From: DATCLS01 sp036563805
GTDB lineage: Bacteria > Actinomycetota > Acidimicrobiia > Acidimicrobiales > VFJN01
Assembly: GCA_036563805.1 (NCBI GenBank)
Contig: DATCLS010000049.1
Location: 124,001-188,000 of the forward strand
Reading direction: 5' to 3'
DNA: 64,000 bases
Below are positions 1-7,994 of this stretch, in pieces. Position 1 is the first letter of the stretch; the number at the start of each line of letters is the position of its first letter. The translations under genes and the position numbers were made by a program. The notes beneath the pieces are model-generated. The model was not told the origin of the DNA. It was given only the letters and a program-made list of their open reading frames with translations, and searched no databases.

Positions 1-166
1 CGGCCGTGGCGATCATCGCCTTGGACGGGATGCAGTCGCGCAGGTGCGCGGCGCCGCCCACGATCTCGCGCTCGATCATGGTCACCTCGGCGCCGAGGCG
101 AGCGGCTGTGGTAGCGGCGGTGTTGCCGGCGGGTCCGCCGCCGATGATGGCGAGACGTAGGGGCAT
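1..166 (-). CDS. lpdA: LpdA-like flavoprotein disulfide reductase / quinone reductase, N-terminal part
   Basis: Only the first 55 codons lie in the window; the gene runs off the left edge. The protein opens with an FAD-binding Rossmann motif (IIGGGPAGNTAA), then the region where pyridine-nucleotide disulfide reductases carry two redox cysteines. Here the usual CxxxxC is replaced by GGAAHLRDCIPSK, so only the second cysteine remains. The same substitution occurs in mycobacterial LpdA (Rv3303c), an NAD(P)H quinone reductase without lipoamide dehydrogenase activity. Family assignment is firm; the quinone reductase role is inferred from that resemblance. The ATG start is supported by a -10 hexamer six bases upstream. 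Confidence 0.8.
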   Translation of the reverse strand, partial: MPLRLAIIGGGPAGNTAATTAARLGAEVTMIEREIVGGAAHLRDCIPSKAMIATA

Positions 167-172
167 AGCTCC

Positions 173-178
173 AGGCTA
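173..178 (-). promoter_or_regulatory. -10 hexamer TAGCCT of the LpdA-like gene
   Basis: TAGCCT on the minus strand with a 6-nt gap to the ATG at 166, so the transcript should start at or next to the start codon. Confidence 0.55.
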
Positions 179-345
179 GAGCCGGCGCGGGGAGCCGCCG
201 TGCGTGCATCGCCGAGTCAGCGGTCGCGGGCGAGGACGCAGGAGGGGGCCGCACACCTCGACCGGCCGCCGGTGCGACGACGAGGACGCAGCTAGCGGCG
301 TCGGTGGCCGGCGAGACCGGTGCGGGCGGGCCCCGCGAGCCGGCT

Positions 346-1128
346 CTATCGGCTGGACCTGGCCAGCCGGACCATGCGGTGGTCGGGCGTGAACAGGCGG
401 CGGGTCAGGCCCAGGCCGACCACGACCGCGTTGGTGGCCACGCACCCCAGGATCAGGTACATGAGCGCGGCCTGGACCAGCACGGCGTCGACCGGGTCGG
501 CCCCGGCCAGGATCAGGCCGGTCATGGCCCCGGGCAGGAACACGAGGCCGACCGCCTTGGTGCTCTCGATCTGCGAGGTGAGCGCCGTGCGGAGCGCGGC
601 GCGCACGAACGGCTTCGACGCCTCCTGCCACGGCTGCCCGAGTGCCAGCCGGGCCTCGACCTCGCCCCGGCGGTCGGCCAGCTCGCCGATGATGCGGCGG
701 GCGGCCACCACCGTGGCGCCGATCGAGTTGCCGATCATCATCCCGGCGATCGGGACGATGGCCCGGCCCGCCTGGGGGTAGATCCGCAGGCCGAACACGA
801 CGAGCAGGCTGAGCGTGGCCGAGGCCGCGGTGGCGAGGAAGGCGAGCCGGGCGATGCCCGGGATCTCGGGCGCCCGGCGGCGCACGGTCACGGCCGCCAC
901 GCCCACCATGACCGCCACCCAGGCCCAGGCCAGGGCGATCGGGGCATCGTCGTCGATGACCACCACGAGCACGTAGCCGGTGGCCAGCAGCTGGACCAGC
1001 GCCCGGCCGGTGGCCCACAGCATCTCGCGCTCGAGCCGGAGGCCCCGCCACACCGACAGCCCGATGGCGACGCCGACCAGGATGAGGGAGATGGCCAGCC
1101 CGCTCCAGCCGATGGCGGCCTCATCCAC
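346..1128 (-). CDS. fetB: FetB-like metal (iron) exporter permease, UPF0014 family
   Basis: 260-residue polytopic membrane protein, the usual length for FetB/YbbM. About seven hydrophobic segments are visible, with the family signature around AGMMIGNSIGATVVAARR and the conserved GLVFLPGAMTGLILAG stretch. With the ATPase next door it should form an ABC exporter; in Escherichia coli FetAB lowers cellular iron and protects against peroxide. The GTG start at 1128 lies inside the end of fetA (8-nt overlap), so translation is probably coupled. A longer frame reaches 1212 but would extend 90 bp into fetA, so I reject that start. Confidence 0.85.
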   Translation of the reverse strand: MDEAAIGWSGLAISLILVGVAIGLSVWRGLRLEREMLWATGRALVQLLATGYVLVVVIDDDAPIALAWAWVAVMVGVAAVTVRRRAPEIPGIARLAFLATAASATLSLLVVFGLRIYPQAGRAIVPIAGMMIGNSIGATVVAARRIIGELADRRGEVEARLALGQPWQEASKPFVRAALRTALTSQIESTKAVGLVFLPGAMTGLILAGADPVDAVLVQAALMYLILGCVATNAVVVGLGLTRRLFTPDHRMVRLARSSR

Positions 1129-1978
1129 GGGCCGGTGACCCCTGGTCGTCGCCGTCGCGGTCGGGGGCGGCCGCGCCGTCCCGGTCGGACCCGCCGTCGG
1201 CCCCGGACCCACCGTCGGCCTCGGGCCCGTGGCGGCCGTGCCCGTTGCTGCCCCGCCCGCCGGGCCCCGCCTCGCTCCGGGCGGCGGCCAGGTAGCGGTC
1301 GCGCTCCTCGGCCCCGGCCACGTGGCCGTCGATCAGCACCACCAGGTCGTCGGCCAGGCGGTCGGCCTGCTCCAGGTCGTGGGTGACCCACAGGACCGGC
1401 CGGCCGCCGTCGGCCAGCCGGCGGGCCGTGTCCTCGAGGTGCTCGCTGCTGGCCCGGTCGAGCGCCGAGGTGGGCTCGTCCATGAGCAGGACCTCGGGCT
1501 CGGTGACCAGCGTCCGGGCCAGGCACAGGCGCTGGGTCTCGCCGCCCGACAGGTCGTCGGCCGACCGGTCGAGGAACGACTCCCCCAGCCCGGCGTCGTC
1601 GAGGGCGGCGGTGAGCCGGGTGTCGTCGGCTTGCGGGTCGGCGACCAGCAGGTTGTCGCGCACCGTTCCCGGGAACGGCGCCGGCCGCTGGAACACCATG
1701 CCGACCCGGCGCCGCAGCGCCAGCGGGTCGAGCTCGTCGAGCGGGTCGCCCCGGAAGCGCACGACCCCCGACGTCGGGACCTCCAGCCGGTTGAGCAGGC
1801 GCAGCAGTGTGGTCTTCCCGCCGCCGGACGGTCCGACGATCACGGTGATCCCACGGTCGCCGACGGTCAGGTCGACGTGGTCGAGCACCCGGCGCCCCTC
1901 GACCTCGAGCGAGACGTCGTCGAGGGTGAACAGCGCGGCCGGAGCGTCGATCCCGGCGCCCGCCCGCCGGTCGGTCAC
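1121..1978 (-). CDS. fetA: FetA-like ABC transporter ATPase
   Basis: 285-residue ATPase with Walker A GPSGGGKTT, Q-loop in GMVFQRPAPF, signature LSGGETQR, Walker B VLLMDEPTSALD and the switch histidine in WVTHDLEQ. It partners the FetB permease encoded immediately downstream. The C-terminal 50 residues are a low-complexity Gly/Asp/Ser tail not needed for the fold. The GTG start at 1978 overlaps the stop of the upstream glycosyltransferase in a GTGA arrangement, so all three genes appear to form one operon. Substrate (iron or another metal) is inferred from family only. Confidence 0.85.
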   Translation of the reverse strand: MTDRRAGAGIDAPAALFTLDDVSLEVEGRRVLDHVDLTVGDRGITVIVGPSGGGKTTLLRLLNRLEVPTSGVVRFRGDPLDELDPLALRRRVGMVFQRPAPFPGTVRDNLLVADPQADDTRLTAALDDAGLGESFLDRSADDLSGGETQRLCLARTLVTEPEVLLMDEPTSALDRASSEHLEDTARRLADGGRPVLWVTHDLEQADRLADDLVVLIDGHVAGAEERDRYLAAARSEAGPGGRGSNGHGRHGPEADGGSGADGGSDRDGAAAPDRDGDDQGSPARG

Positions 1979-2946
1979 ACGCCCGAGCGCTCCGACCCGC
2001 CGCTGCCGTGCTCGCCGTTGGTGGACAGCAGGGCGGTGGCGCCGTCGGGGCTCGGGCGGGAGGAGCCGGTGGTCGAGATCGCCCCGGTGCCGGACCCCGT
2101 CCGGGCGGCGGGGTCGGCGTCGGACGCGGTGGCGGGGTCGGTCGGCTCGCCGTCGGCCGGCTCGGGCGCGGCCGACTCGGGCAGCGAGGCCCGGGTGTCG
2201 ACCCCGCGGTTCGGCCCGAGGTACTGGGCGATGAGCTGGCGGACCCGGACGCCGGTCCGCGAGTACTTGAGGATGCACTGGACGGCCCGCACGCCGTCCT
2301 TCCAGCCGATCTTCTTGCCCTCGTCGTAGGTGCGGCCGTTGTAGCTGATGCCCAGCTCGTAGACCCGCCACCCGTCCTGCGCCACCTTGGCTGTGACCTC
2401 GGGCTCGAACCCGAACCGGTCCTCCTCGATCGTGATCGACTGGATGACCTCGCGCCGGAAGACCTTGTAGCAGGTCTCCATGTCGGTGAGGTTCAGGTTC
2501 GTGAACATGTTCGACAGCAGGGTCAGGAACTTGTTCCCGACCGAGTGCCAGAAGTAGAGGACCCGGTGCGGCTGGCTCGAGTGGAAGCGCGAGCCGTAGA
2601 CGACGTCGGCCTGGTCCTTCAGCAGGGGGCGGACGAGCGTGCCGTACTCGGCAGGGTCGTACTCGAGGTCGGCATCCTGCACGACGACGTAGTCGGCCCG
2701 GGCCTCGGCGAAGCCCCGGCGCAGCGCCGCCCCCTTGCCCTGGTTGTACGGCTGCAGCAGCACCCGCACCCGGGGGTCGTCGATGCCGGCCAGGATCTTG
2801 CGGGTCCCGTCGGTCGACCCGTCGTCGACGATGATGAGCTCGGCGGTCCACGGCGACGCCAGGACCTGCTCGACCACGGTCTCGACCGTCGCCTGCTCGT
2901 TGAAGCACGGCATGACGACCGAGAGGCAAGGCTTCGGGTCAACCAC
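1975..2946 (-). CDS. GT2 family glycosyltransferase, polyprenyl-phosphate sugar synthase type
   Basis: 323 residues. The N-terminal GT-A domain shows SVVMPCFNEQATV, the nucleotide-binding IIVDDGSTDGTR and a DADLEYDP metal site, as in DPM1-like enzymes that move mannose or glucose from a nucleotide sugar to polyprenyl phosphate. There is no C-terminal membrane segment; instead residues beyond about 250 form a Pro/Ala/Ser-rich tail. The GTG start at 2946 follows a purine-rich AGGAAGGA. The gene is translationally coupled to fetA downstream, an association whose meaning is unclear. Sugar and acceptor cannot be read from sequence. Confidence 0.82.
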   Translation of the reverse strand: MVDPKPCLSVVMPCFNEQATVETVVEQVLASPWTAELIIVDDGSTDGTRKILAGIDDPRVRVLLQPYNQGKGAALRRGFAEARADYVVVQDADLEYDPAEYGTLVRPLLKDQADVVYGSRFHSSQPHRVLYFWHSVGNKFLTLLSNMFTNLNLTDMETCYKVFRREVIQSITIEEDRFGFEPEVTAKVAQDGWRVYELGISYNGRTYDEGKKIGWKDGVRAVQCILKYSRTGVRVRQLIAQYLGPNRGVDTRASLPESAAPEPADGEPTDPATASDADPAARTGSGTGAISTTGSSRPSPDGATALLSTNGEHGSGGSERSGV

Positions 2947-2982
2947 GCGGCGGGTCCTTCCTGGGCGGGTCTCGATCGCAGG

Positions 2983-2988
2983 ATGTTA
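2983..2988 (-). promoter_or_regulatory. -10 hexamer TAACAT for the GT2-fetA-fetB operon
   Basis: TAACAT on the minus strand, about 36 nt upstream of the GTG at 2946, leaving room for the AGGAAGGA ribosome-binding site. It lies in the 90-bp divergent gap shared with the mutase promoter. Confidence 0.35.
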
Positions 2989-3023
2989 GAGGACCGGGCT
3001 GGGAGGTCGCGACGCCGCCTACG

Positions 3024-3029
3024 TAGGCT
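3024..3029 (+). promoter_or_regulatory. -10 hexamer TAGGCT of methylmalonyl-CoA mutase
   Basis: TAGGCT ends 7 nt before the GTG at 3037 and no Shine-Dalgarno sequence is present. This choice of start discards a long upstream in-frame extension that is antisense to the divergent gene. Confidence 0.6.
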
Positions 3030-3036
3030 GCGTGGC

Positions 3037-5232
3037 GTGACCGACACCCCGAAGAACGCACGAGGGTCGGATCCTGCGCCCCCCGGACCCAGGCCCACGA
3101 TCGACGACTGGCGGGCCCTTGCCGCCAAGGACCTGAAGGGCGCCGACCCCGACACGCTGACCTGGCACACGCCCGAGGGGATCGACGTCAAGCCGCTCTA
3201 CACCGCGGCCGACCTCGAGGGCCTCGACCACGTCGACTCGCTGCCGGGCCTGCCCCCGTTCGTCCGGGGACCCCGGGCCACGATGTACGCCAACCGGCCG
3301 TGGACGATCAGGCAGTACGCCGGCTTCTCCACCGCCGAGGAGTCCAACGCCTTCTACCGCCGCAACCTGGCCGCCGGGCAGATGGGGCTGTCGGTGGCCT
3401 TCGACCTGGCCACCCACCGCGGCTACGACAGCGACCACCCGCGCGTCGTGGGCGACGTGGGCAAGGCCGGGGTGGCCATCGACTCGGTCGAGGACATGAA
3501 GATCCTCTTCGACCAGATCCCCCTCGACAAGATGTCGGTGTCCATGACCATGAACGGCGCCGTGCTGCCGACGATGGCCTGCTACATCGTCGCCGCCGAG
3601 GAACAGGGCGTCGAGCAGAAGCAGCTCTCCGGGACCATCCAGAACGACATCGTCAAGGAGTTCATGGTCCGGAACACCTACATCTACCCGCCCGAGCCGA
3701 GCATGCGGATCGTGGCCGACATCATCGAGTACACGGCCGACCACATGCCCCGGTTCAACTCGATCTCGATCTCCGGCTACCACATGCAGGAGGCCGGGGC
3801 GACGGCGGTGCAGGAGCTCGCCTTCACCATCGCCGACGGGCTCGAGTACGTGCGCTACGCCCTCGACCGGGGCCTCGACATCGACAAGTTCGCCGGGCGC
3901 CTGTCGTTCTTCTTCGCCATCGGCATGAACTTCTTCATGGAGGTGGCCAAGCTGCGGGCCGCCCGCCTGCTGTGGCACCGGGTCATCTCCCAGTTCGAGC
4001 CCAAGGACCCGCGCTCGGCGATGCTGCGCACCCACTGCCAGACCAGCGGCGTGTCGCTCACCGAGCAGGACCCTTACAACAACATCGTCCGCACCGCCGT
4101 GGAGGCCATGGCCGCCGTGTTGGGCGGGACGCAGAGCCTCCACACCAACAGCTTCGACGAGGCGCTGGGCCTGCCCACCGACTTCTCCGCCCGGATCGCC
4201 CGCAACACCCAGCTGATCCTGGCCGAGGAGACCGGCATCCCCAAGGTCGTCGATCCGCTGGCCGGCAGCTACTACGTCGAGTGGCTGACCGCCGAGCTGG
4301 CCGCCAAGGCCTGGGAGCTCATCGAGGAGGTCGAGGCCCTGGGCGGCATGACCAAGGCCGTGGCCTCGGGCATGCCCAAGCTCCGCATCGAGGAGTCCGC
4401 CGCCCGCCGCCAGGCCCGCATCGACCGGGGCGAGGAGGTGATCGTCGGCGTCAACAAGTACCAGCCGTCCGATCCCGACCACGTCGACATCCTCAACATC
4501 GACAACAGCGAGGTCCGGCGCCAGCAGATCGCCCGGCTGGAGAAGGTGCGGGCCGAGCGCGACCAGGCGGCGTGCGACGCGGCGCTGGCCCGGCTGACCG
4601 AGGGCGCCGGCAAGCCCGCCGGCGAGGCCAACCTGCTCGAGCTCTCCATCGAGGCGGCCCGGGCCCGGGCCACGGTCGGCGAGATCAGCCTGGCGCTGGA
4701 GAAGGCCTTCGGCCGGCACAAGGCCGAGATCCGCTCGATCCACGGCGTCTACGGGTCGGCGTACGAGGGCGACGAGGCGTTCACCCGGATCCAGTCCGAC
4801 GTCGAGGCGTTCGCCCGCGACGAAGGCCGCCGGCCCCGCCTGCTGGTGGTCAAGCTCGGGCAGGACGGGCACGACCGGGGCGCCAAGGTCATCGCCACCG
4901 CCTTCGCCGACCTGGGGTTCGACGTCGACGTCGGGCCGCTGTTCCAGACGCCGGCCGAGGCGGCCCGCGACGCCATCGACAACGACGTCCACGTCGTCGG
5001 CGTGTCCAGCCAGGCGGCCGGCCACCTCACGCTCGTGCCCCAGCTCGTGTCCGAGCTGCGGGCGCTGGGCGGCGACGACGTCCTCGTCGTGTGCGGCGGC
5101 GTGATCCCGCCCCAGGACCACCCCAAGCTCGAGGCGGCCGGCGTGGCGGCCATCTTCGGCCCGGGCACCAACATCCCCGAGGCGGCGGCGCGGGTGCTGT
5201 CGCTGCTGCGGACCCGGCGCACCGCGGCCTGA
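3037..5232 (+). CDS. mutB: Methylmalonyl-CoA mutase, large (catalytic) subunit
   Basis: 731-residue adenosylcobalamin enzyme that interconverts (R)-methylmalonyl-CoA and succinyl-CoA. The N-terminal TIM-barrel carries the substrate motif TMYANRPWTIRQYAG, whose Tyr distinguishes this mutase from isobutyryl- or ethylmalonyl-CoA mutases, and SLTEQDPYNNIVRT. The C-terminal cobalamin domain has GQDGHDRGAK (lower-axial His near residue 611), VGVSSQAAGH and CGGVIPPQD. Sequence matches the MutB/human MUT type closely. No small MutA subunit precedes it, so it may act as a homodimer. Its chaperone MeaB is about 3.5 kb downstream and an adenosyltransferase gene is at 45549-46142. Confidence 0.95.
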   Translation: MTDTPKNARGSDPAPPGPRPTIDDWRALAAKDLKGADPDTLTWHTPEGIDVKPLYTAADLEGLDHVDSLPGLPPFVRGPRATMYANRPWTIRQYAGFSTAEESNAFYRRNLAAGQMGLSVAFDLATHRGYDSDHPRVVGDVGKAGVAIDSVEDMKILFDQIPLDKMSVSMTMNGAVLPTMACYIVAAEEQGVEQKQLSGTIQNDIVKEFMVRNTYIYPPEPSMRIVADIIEYTADHMPRFNSISISGYHMQEAGATAVQELAFTIADGLEYVRYALDRGLDIDKFAGRLSFFFAIGMNFFMEVAKLRAARLLWHRVISQFEPKDPRSAMLRTHCQTSGVSLTEQDPYNNIVRTAVEAMAAVLGGTQSLHTNSFDEALGLPTDFSARIARNTQLILAEETGIPKVVDPLAGSYYVEWLTAELAAKAWELIEEVEALGGMTKAVASGMPKLRIEESAARRQARIDRGEEVIVGVNKYQPSDPDHVDILNIDNSEVRRQQIARLEKVRAERDQAACDAALARLTEGAGKPAGEANLLELSIEAARARATVGEISLALEKAFGRHKAEIRSIHGVYGSAYEGDEAFTRIQSDVEAFARDEGRRPRLLVVKLGQDGHDRGAKVIATAFADLGFDVDVGPLFQTPAEAARDAIDNDVHVVGVSSQAAGHLTLVPQLVSELRALGGDDVLVVCGGVIPPQDHPKLEAAGVAAIFGPGTNIPEAAARVLSLLRTRRTAA

Positions 5233-5251
5233 CCCGCCGGCCCCGGCCGCC

Positions 5252-6046
5252 GTGTCGTCCCCGCTGTTCGCCGGCCCCGTCGGGGGGAGCCGCTACCGGG
5301 AGGCCCCGCCCGGGTCGGCGGTGGCCGACGTGGTGGCCTGCCGGTGGGCGGGCTCGGGCGGCTGGGACCGCACGCTGCGCCTCGTTCCCGACGGCTGCGC
5401 GGACCTGGTGTGGGACGGCTCGGCGCTGGTGCTCGTCGGCGCCAGCCCGACGGCCGGCCGGTTCCCGGTGGCGGCGACCGCCCGCAACGTCGGGCTGCGG
5501 CTCCGGCCGGGGGCGGGCGCCGCCGTGGCCGGCTGCCCGGCCTCCGAGCTGGCGGGGGCCGTGCCGCTGGAGGACCTGTGGGGCACGGCCGCGACCCGGC
5601 GCCTGGCCGCCGCCCTGGCCGCCGCCCCCGGCGCCGCCGCCCAGCTGCGGGCGCTCGAGGAGGCGGTGGCCCGGCGGGTGGCCGACGGCCCCGGCCCCGA
5701 CCCGCTCGTCGCCGCCGCCGTGGCCGAGCTGGCGCAGCCCGGCGCGACGGTCGAGGGGGCCGGGCGGGCCGTGGGGCTGAGCGCCCGCGAGCTGCGACGG
5801 CGCTGCGCGACGCACGTCGGCTTCGGGCCGAAGGGGCTGCACCGGGTGCTGCGGTTCCGGGCCTTCTTGCGCCGTGCGCCCCTGGTGGCGGCCGGAGCCC
5901 GGTCGCTGGCCGGCGCTGCGGCCGACGCCGGCTACGCCGACCAGTCGCACCTCGGCCGCGAGTGCCGCCGCCTGACCGGGTCGTCGCCGGCCGAGCTGGT
6001 CGGCCGCTGGGCCGCGGCGGCCGAGACCGCCGGGTCCGCCGTCTGA
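5252..6046 (+). CDS. AraC-family transcriptional regulator
   Basis: 264 residues. The N-terminal 140 residues resemble the DUF6597-type sensor domain (LRLVPDGCADLVWDG). The C-terminal domain, from about residue 155, holds two helix-turn-helix units; the second ends in the AraC-typical AGYADQSHLGRECRRLTG and SPAEL. It starts with GTG 19 bp after the mutase stop, with no promoter or ribosome-binding site visible, so it may be read through from the mutase. Effector and targets are unknown; control of propionate or methylmalonyl metabolism would be a guess from position only. Confidence 0.8.
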   Translation: MSSPLFAGPVGGSRYREAPPGSAVADVVACRWAGSGGWDRTLRLVPDGCADLVWDGSALVLVGASPTAGRFPVAATARNVGLRLRPGAGAAVAGCPASELAGAVPLEDLWGTAATRRLAAALAAAPGAAAQLRALEEAVARRVADGPGPDPLVAAAVAELAQPGATVEGAGRAVGLSARELRRRCATHVGFGPKGLHRVLRFRAFLRRAPLVAAGARSLAGAAADAGYADQSHLGRECRRLTGSSPAELVGRWAAAAETAGSAV

Positions 6047-6047
6047 T

Positions 6048-6165
6048 CCCGGCCGGCGGGATCCGGGCCGGCGAGGTCCCGAGCCGGCCGAATCCCAGCC
6101 CGGCGGGATCCGGGGCCGGCCAAACCCGGCCGGCGAGGTCCCGAGCCGGCGGATCTGGCCGGAAC
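6048..6165. repeat. Imperfect GC-rich repeat cluster after the AraC-type gene
   Basis: A 21-bp unit reading CCGGCGAGGTCCCGAGCCGGC occurs at 6068-6088 and identically at 6130-6150. A second unit, GGCGGGATCCGGG, occurs at 6055-6067 and 6102-6114. Each unit is partly self-complementary, so the block could fold into terminator-like hairpins. Confidence 0.5.
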
Positions 6166-6193
6166 GTTCCAGACCCGGGCGGCCCGCCCCCGG

Positions 6194-6199
6194 CACGCT
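6194..6199 (+). promoter_or_regulatory. -10 hexamer CACGCT of the thioesterase gene
   Basis: CACGCT with a 6-nt gap to the ATG at 6206. The first base departs from the TANNNT consensus. Confidence 0.4.
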
Positions 6200-6205
6200 C
6201 ACGGC

Positions 6206-6709
6206 ATGCGTGACACCTCCACCCGCGACGCCTCCCCCCGCGACGCCTCCCCCCGCGACGCCGCGTCCCTTCCCGGCGACGGCCCGACCGCCGAGCCGTT
6301 CCGGGTCCGGCTGACCGTCCGCAGCTCCGACCTCGACAGCAACGGCCACGTCCGGGGCTCCGCCTACATCGACTACGCCGACCACGCCCGCTGGGAGTGG
6401 CTGCGGGCGGCCGGCGTCACGCTCGACGCCCTGCGGGCGGCCGGCGTGGGCCCGGTCAGCTTGGAGACGACCATCCGGTGGCTGCACGAGCTGCGGGCCG
6501 GCGACGAGATCGAGGTGACCGCCGCCTTCCGGTGGGGCACGGGCAAGACCAGCACGGTCGTGCAGGAGCTGCGCCGGGCCGACGGCACGCTGGTGGCCGA
6601 GGTCACCGGGGTGGGCGGGCTCCTCGACCTCGACCGCCGCCGCCTGGTGGCCGACCCCCGGGCCCGCTGGCGCGAGCTGGCCCCCCGCCCCGACCTGCTG
6701 GGCCTGTGA
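6206..6709 (+). CDS. Hotdog-fold acyl-CoA thioesterase (4HBT family)
   Basis: 167 residues. The hotdog domain starts near residue 32 with VRSSDLDSNGHVRGSAYIDY, the classic YbgC/FadM-type active-site stretch (Asp near the D-x-N-GH motif), and continues with ETTIRWLHELRAGDEIEV. It probably hydrolyses acyl-CoA thioesters; substrate length is unknown. The first 30 residues are an unstructured extension built from a 15-bp tandem repeat at 6224-6268 that encodes RDASP twice and then RDAAS. The promoter hexamer six bases upstream suggests a leaderless transcript, independent of the AraC-type gene. Confidence 0.8.
   Translation: MRDTSTRDASPRDASPRDAASLPGDGPTAEPFRVRLTVRSSDLDSNGHVRGSAYIDYADHARWEWLRAAGVTLDALRAAGVGPVSLETTIRWLHELRAGDEIEVTAAFRWGTGKTSTVVQELRRADGTLVAEVTGVGGLLDLDRRRLVADPRARWRELAPRPDLLGL
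6224..6268 (+). repeat. In-frame 15-bp tandem repeat, three copies
   Basis: CGCGACGCCTCCCCC is present twice exactly (6224-6238, 6239-6253), then a diverged third copy. It encodes the N-terminal RDASP repeats of the thioesterase. Confidence 0.75.
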
Positions 6710-6745
6710 CACGGGGCCTCCCGGGCCCGGGGCCCCGGGCCCCGC

Positions 6746-7891
6746 TCAGGGGATCCGCGTCTGGTCGGCCCGGGCGGCGGCGTAGCCGAGGGCGGCGGCG
6801 ACGACCGGCACCGCCAGCAGCGTGACCGCCGGGGCGCCGACGACGAGCAGCACGGCCAGGGCCACGACGGCGGCGAGCGTCAGCAGGATGAACGCCCACG
6901 GCGTGCCCTCGACCTCGACCGGCGGCCGGGTGCGGTCGACCCGGGCGGGGCGGGGCGCCGGGTCCAGGTAGCGGAGGCCGGTGGCGGCTGCGAACGCCCG
7001 GATGTCGTCCGGCGCCCAGGCGCCCGCCTCGCCGTCCCGGACGACCGGCCGGCCGTGGCCGTCGAGCACGGCCAGGTAGGCCGGGCCCTGGCGGGGCGTG
7101 AGCACGATGCCGATGGCCTCCGGGGCGTTGAGCGTCCCGTCCAGCGGCAGGTGGTGGTCGCGCCCCCGGGCGTCGGTGACGACGAGGACGTCGCCGACCA
7201 GGGCCAGGCGGGCGTGGGCCAGGTGGCGGCGCCGGTAGCGCCCCGGCGCCGTGGGCCGGGGCGTGAGGACCGCCGTCGCCGCGGCCGCGACGCTCGCCGA
7301 CGCACCCGCCGCCGGCCCGTCCGGTTCGGACGTGGCCGGTTCCGGCGCGGCCGGTGCCTCGGCTCCACCCTCCCCACCGGTCGCCGCCGCCGAGGGTTCG
7401 GGCGCCGCCGGCGGCCCGGGGGTCGCCGGCGGCTCCGGGATCGCCGAGGGATCGGGGCTCCCAGGCGGCTCGGGCGACCCGGCCGGGGCGGGCGGGAGCG
7501 GCGCGACCCGGGGGCACACGGCCCGGGCCAGGTGCTCCGCCGCCCACCGGGCCAGGACCGGCTCGGGCCCCTCGACCGCCACCCACAGCACGTGGCCGCC
7601 CTGGCGCAGGTACAGCCGCCGCCCGGCGTAGACGGCCTCGTCGCCCACGTCGACGGGCTCCGGCCCGGCCTCGCCTCGGTCGAGCTCGGCCCGCACCTCG
7701 CGCCAGCGGCGGTCGGCCTCGGCCCGGTCGCCGGCCGCGTACAGGCCCAGCCCGACGTCCCACGCTCCGCCCCGGCGCCCCGCCCGGTACCAGACCTGGG
7801 CCGACCGCTCGTCGGCGGTCTCCAGCGGCTCCTCGGGCCGGAAGCCGGCGGCCCGGACGTCCTCGGCCGTGAGCAGGTCGCGGGGCAACAC
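6746..7891 (-). CDS. Uncharacterised protein with C-terminal membrane anchor
   Basis: 381 residues; I do not recognise the family. Residues 1-125 look globular and start LPRDLLTAEDVRAAGF, which resembles a small extracellular-type domain. Residues about 130-215 are a Pro/Ala/Gly-rich linker. Then comes a second globular part with a GRYRRRHLAHARLALVGD stretch, and the protein ends in two hydrophobic segments (about 335-375) without a signal peptide. The GTG start at 7891 is chosen because CAGACT lies 9 nt upstream; an in-frame GTG at 7939 lies upstream of that promoter and is unlikely. Divergent from the M23 peptidase gene. Confidence 0.6.
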   Translation of the reverse strand: MLPRDLLTAEDVRAAGFRPEEPLETADERSAQVWYRAGRRGGAWDVGLGLYAAGDRAEADRRWREVRAELDRGEAGPEPVDVGDEAVYAGRRLYLRQGGHVLWVAVEGPEPVLARWAAEHLARAVCPRVAPLPPAPAGSPEPPGSPDPSAIPEPPATPGPPAAPEPSAAATGGEGGAEAPAAPEPATSEPDGPAAGASASVAAAATAVLTPRPTAPGRYRRRHLAHARLALVGDVLVVTDARGRDHHLPLDGTLNAPEAIGIVLTPRQGPAYLAVLDGHGRPVVRDGEAGAWAPDDIRAFAAATGLRYLDPAPRPARVDRTRPPVEVEGTPWAFILLTLAAVVALAVLLVVGAPAVTLLAVPVVAAALGYAAARADQTRIP

Positions 7892-7900
7892 GCAACCCAG

Positions 7901-7906
7901 AGTCTG
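7901..7906 (-). promoter_or_regulatory. -10 hexamer CAGACT for the uncharacterised membrane-anchored gene
   Basis: CAGACT on the minus strand with a 9-nt gap to the GTG at 7891. Confidence 0.35.
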
Positions 7907-7982
7907 GCAGGGCCCCGACCCCACCACACGCAGCCGCACCTCACTCAGCGAGAGAGCACTAGCACTCTGCGCGGTTAATGGG

Positions 7983-7988
7983 CACTAT
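7983..7988 (+). promoter_or_regulatory. -10 hexamer CACTAT of the M23 peptidase gene
   Basis: CACTAT with a 6-nt gap to the ATG at 7995. A direct repeat AGCACTAGCACT lies about 25 bp upstream, near the expected -35 position. Confidence 0.45.
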
Positions 7989-7994
7989 TCGTGC

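Noticed and set aside
7940..7975. CIRCE-like half site (CTAGCACTC) upstream of the M23 gene
   Set aside because: The second half expected nine bases later (GAGTGC) is absent; what is there is a short direct repeat AGCACTAGCACT.
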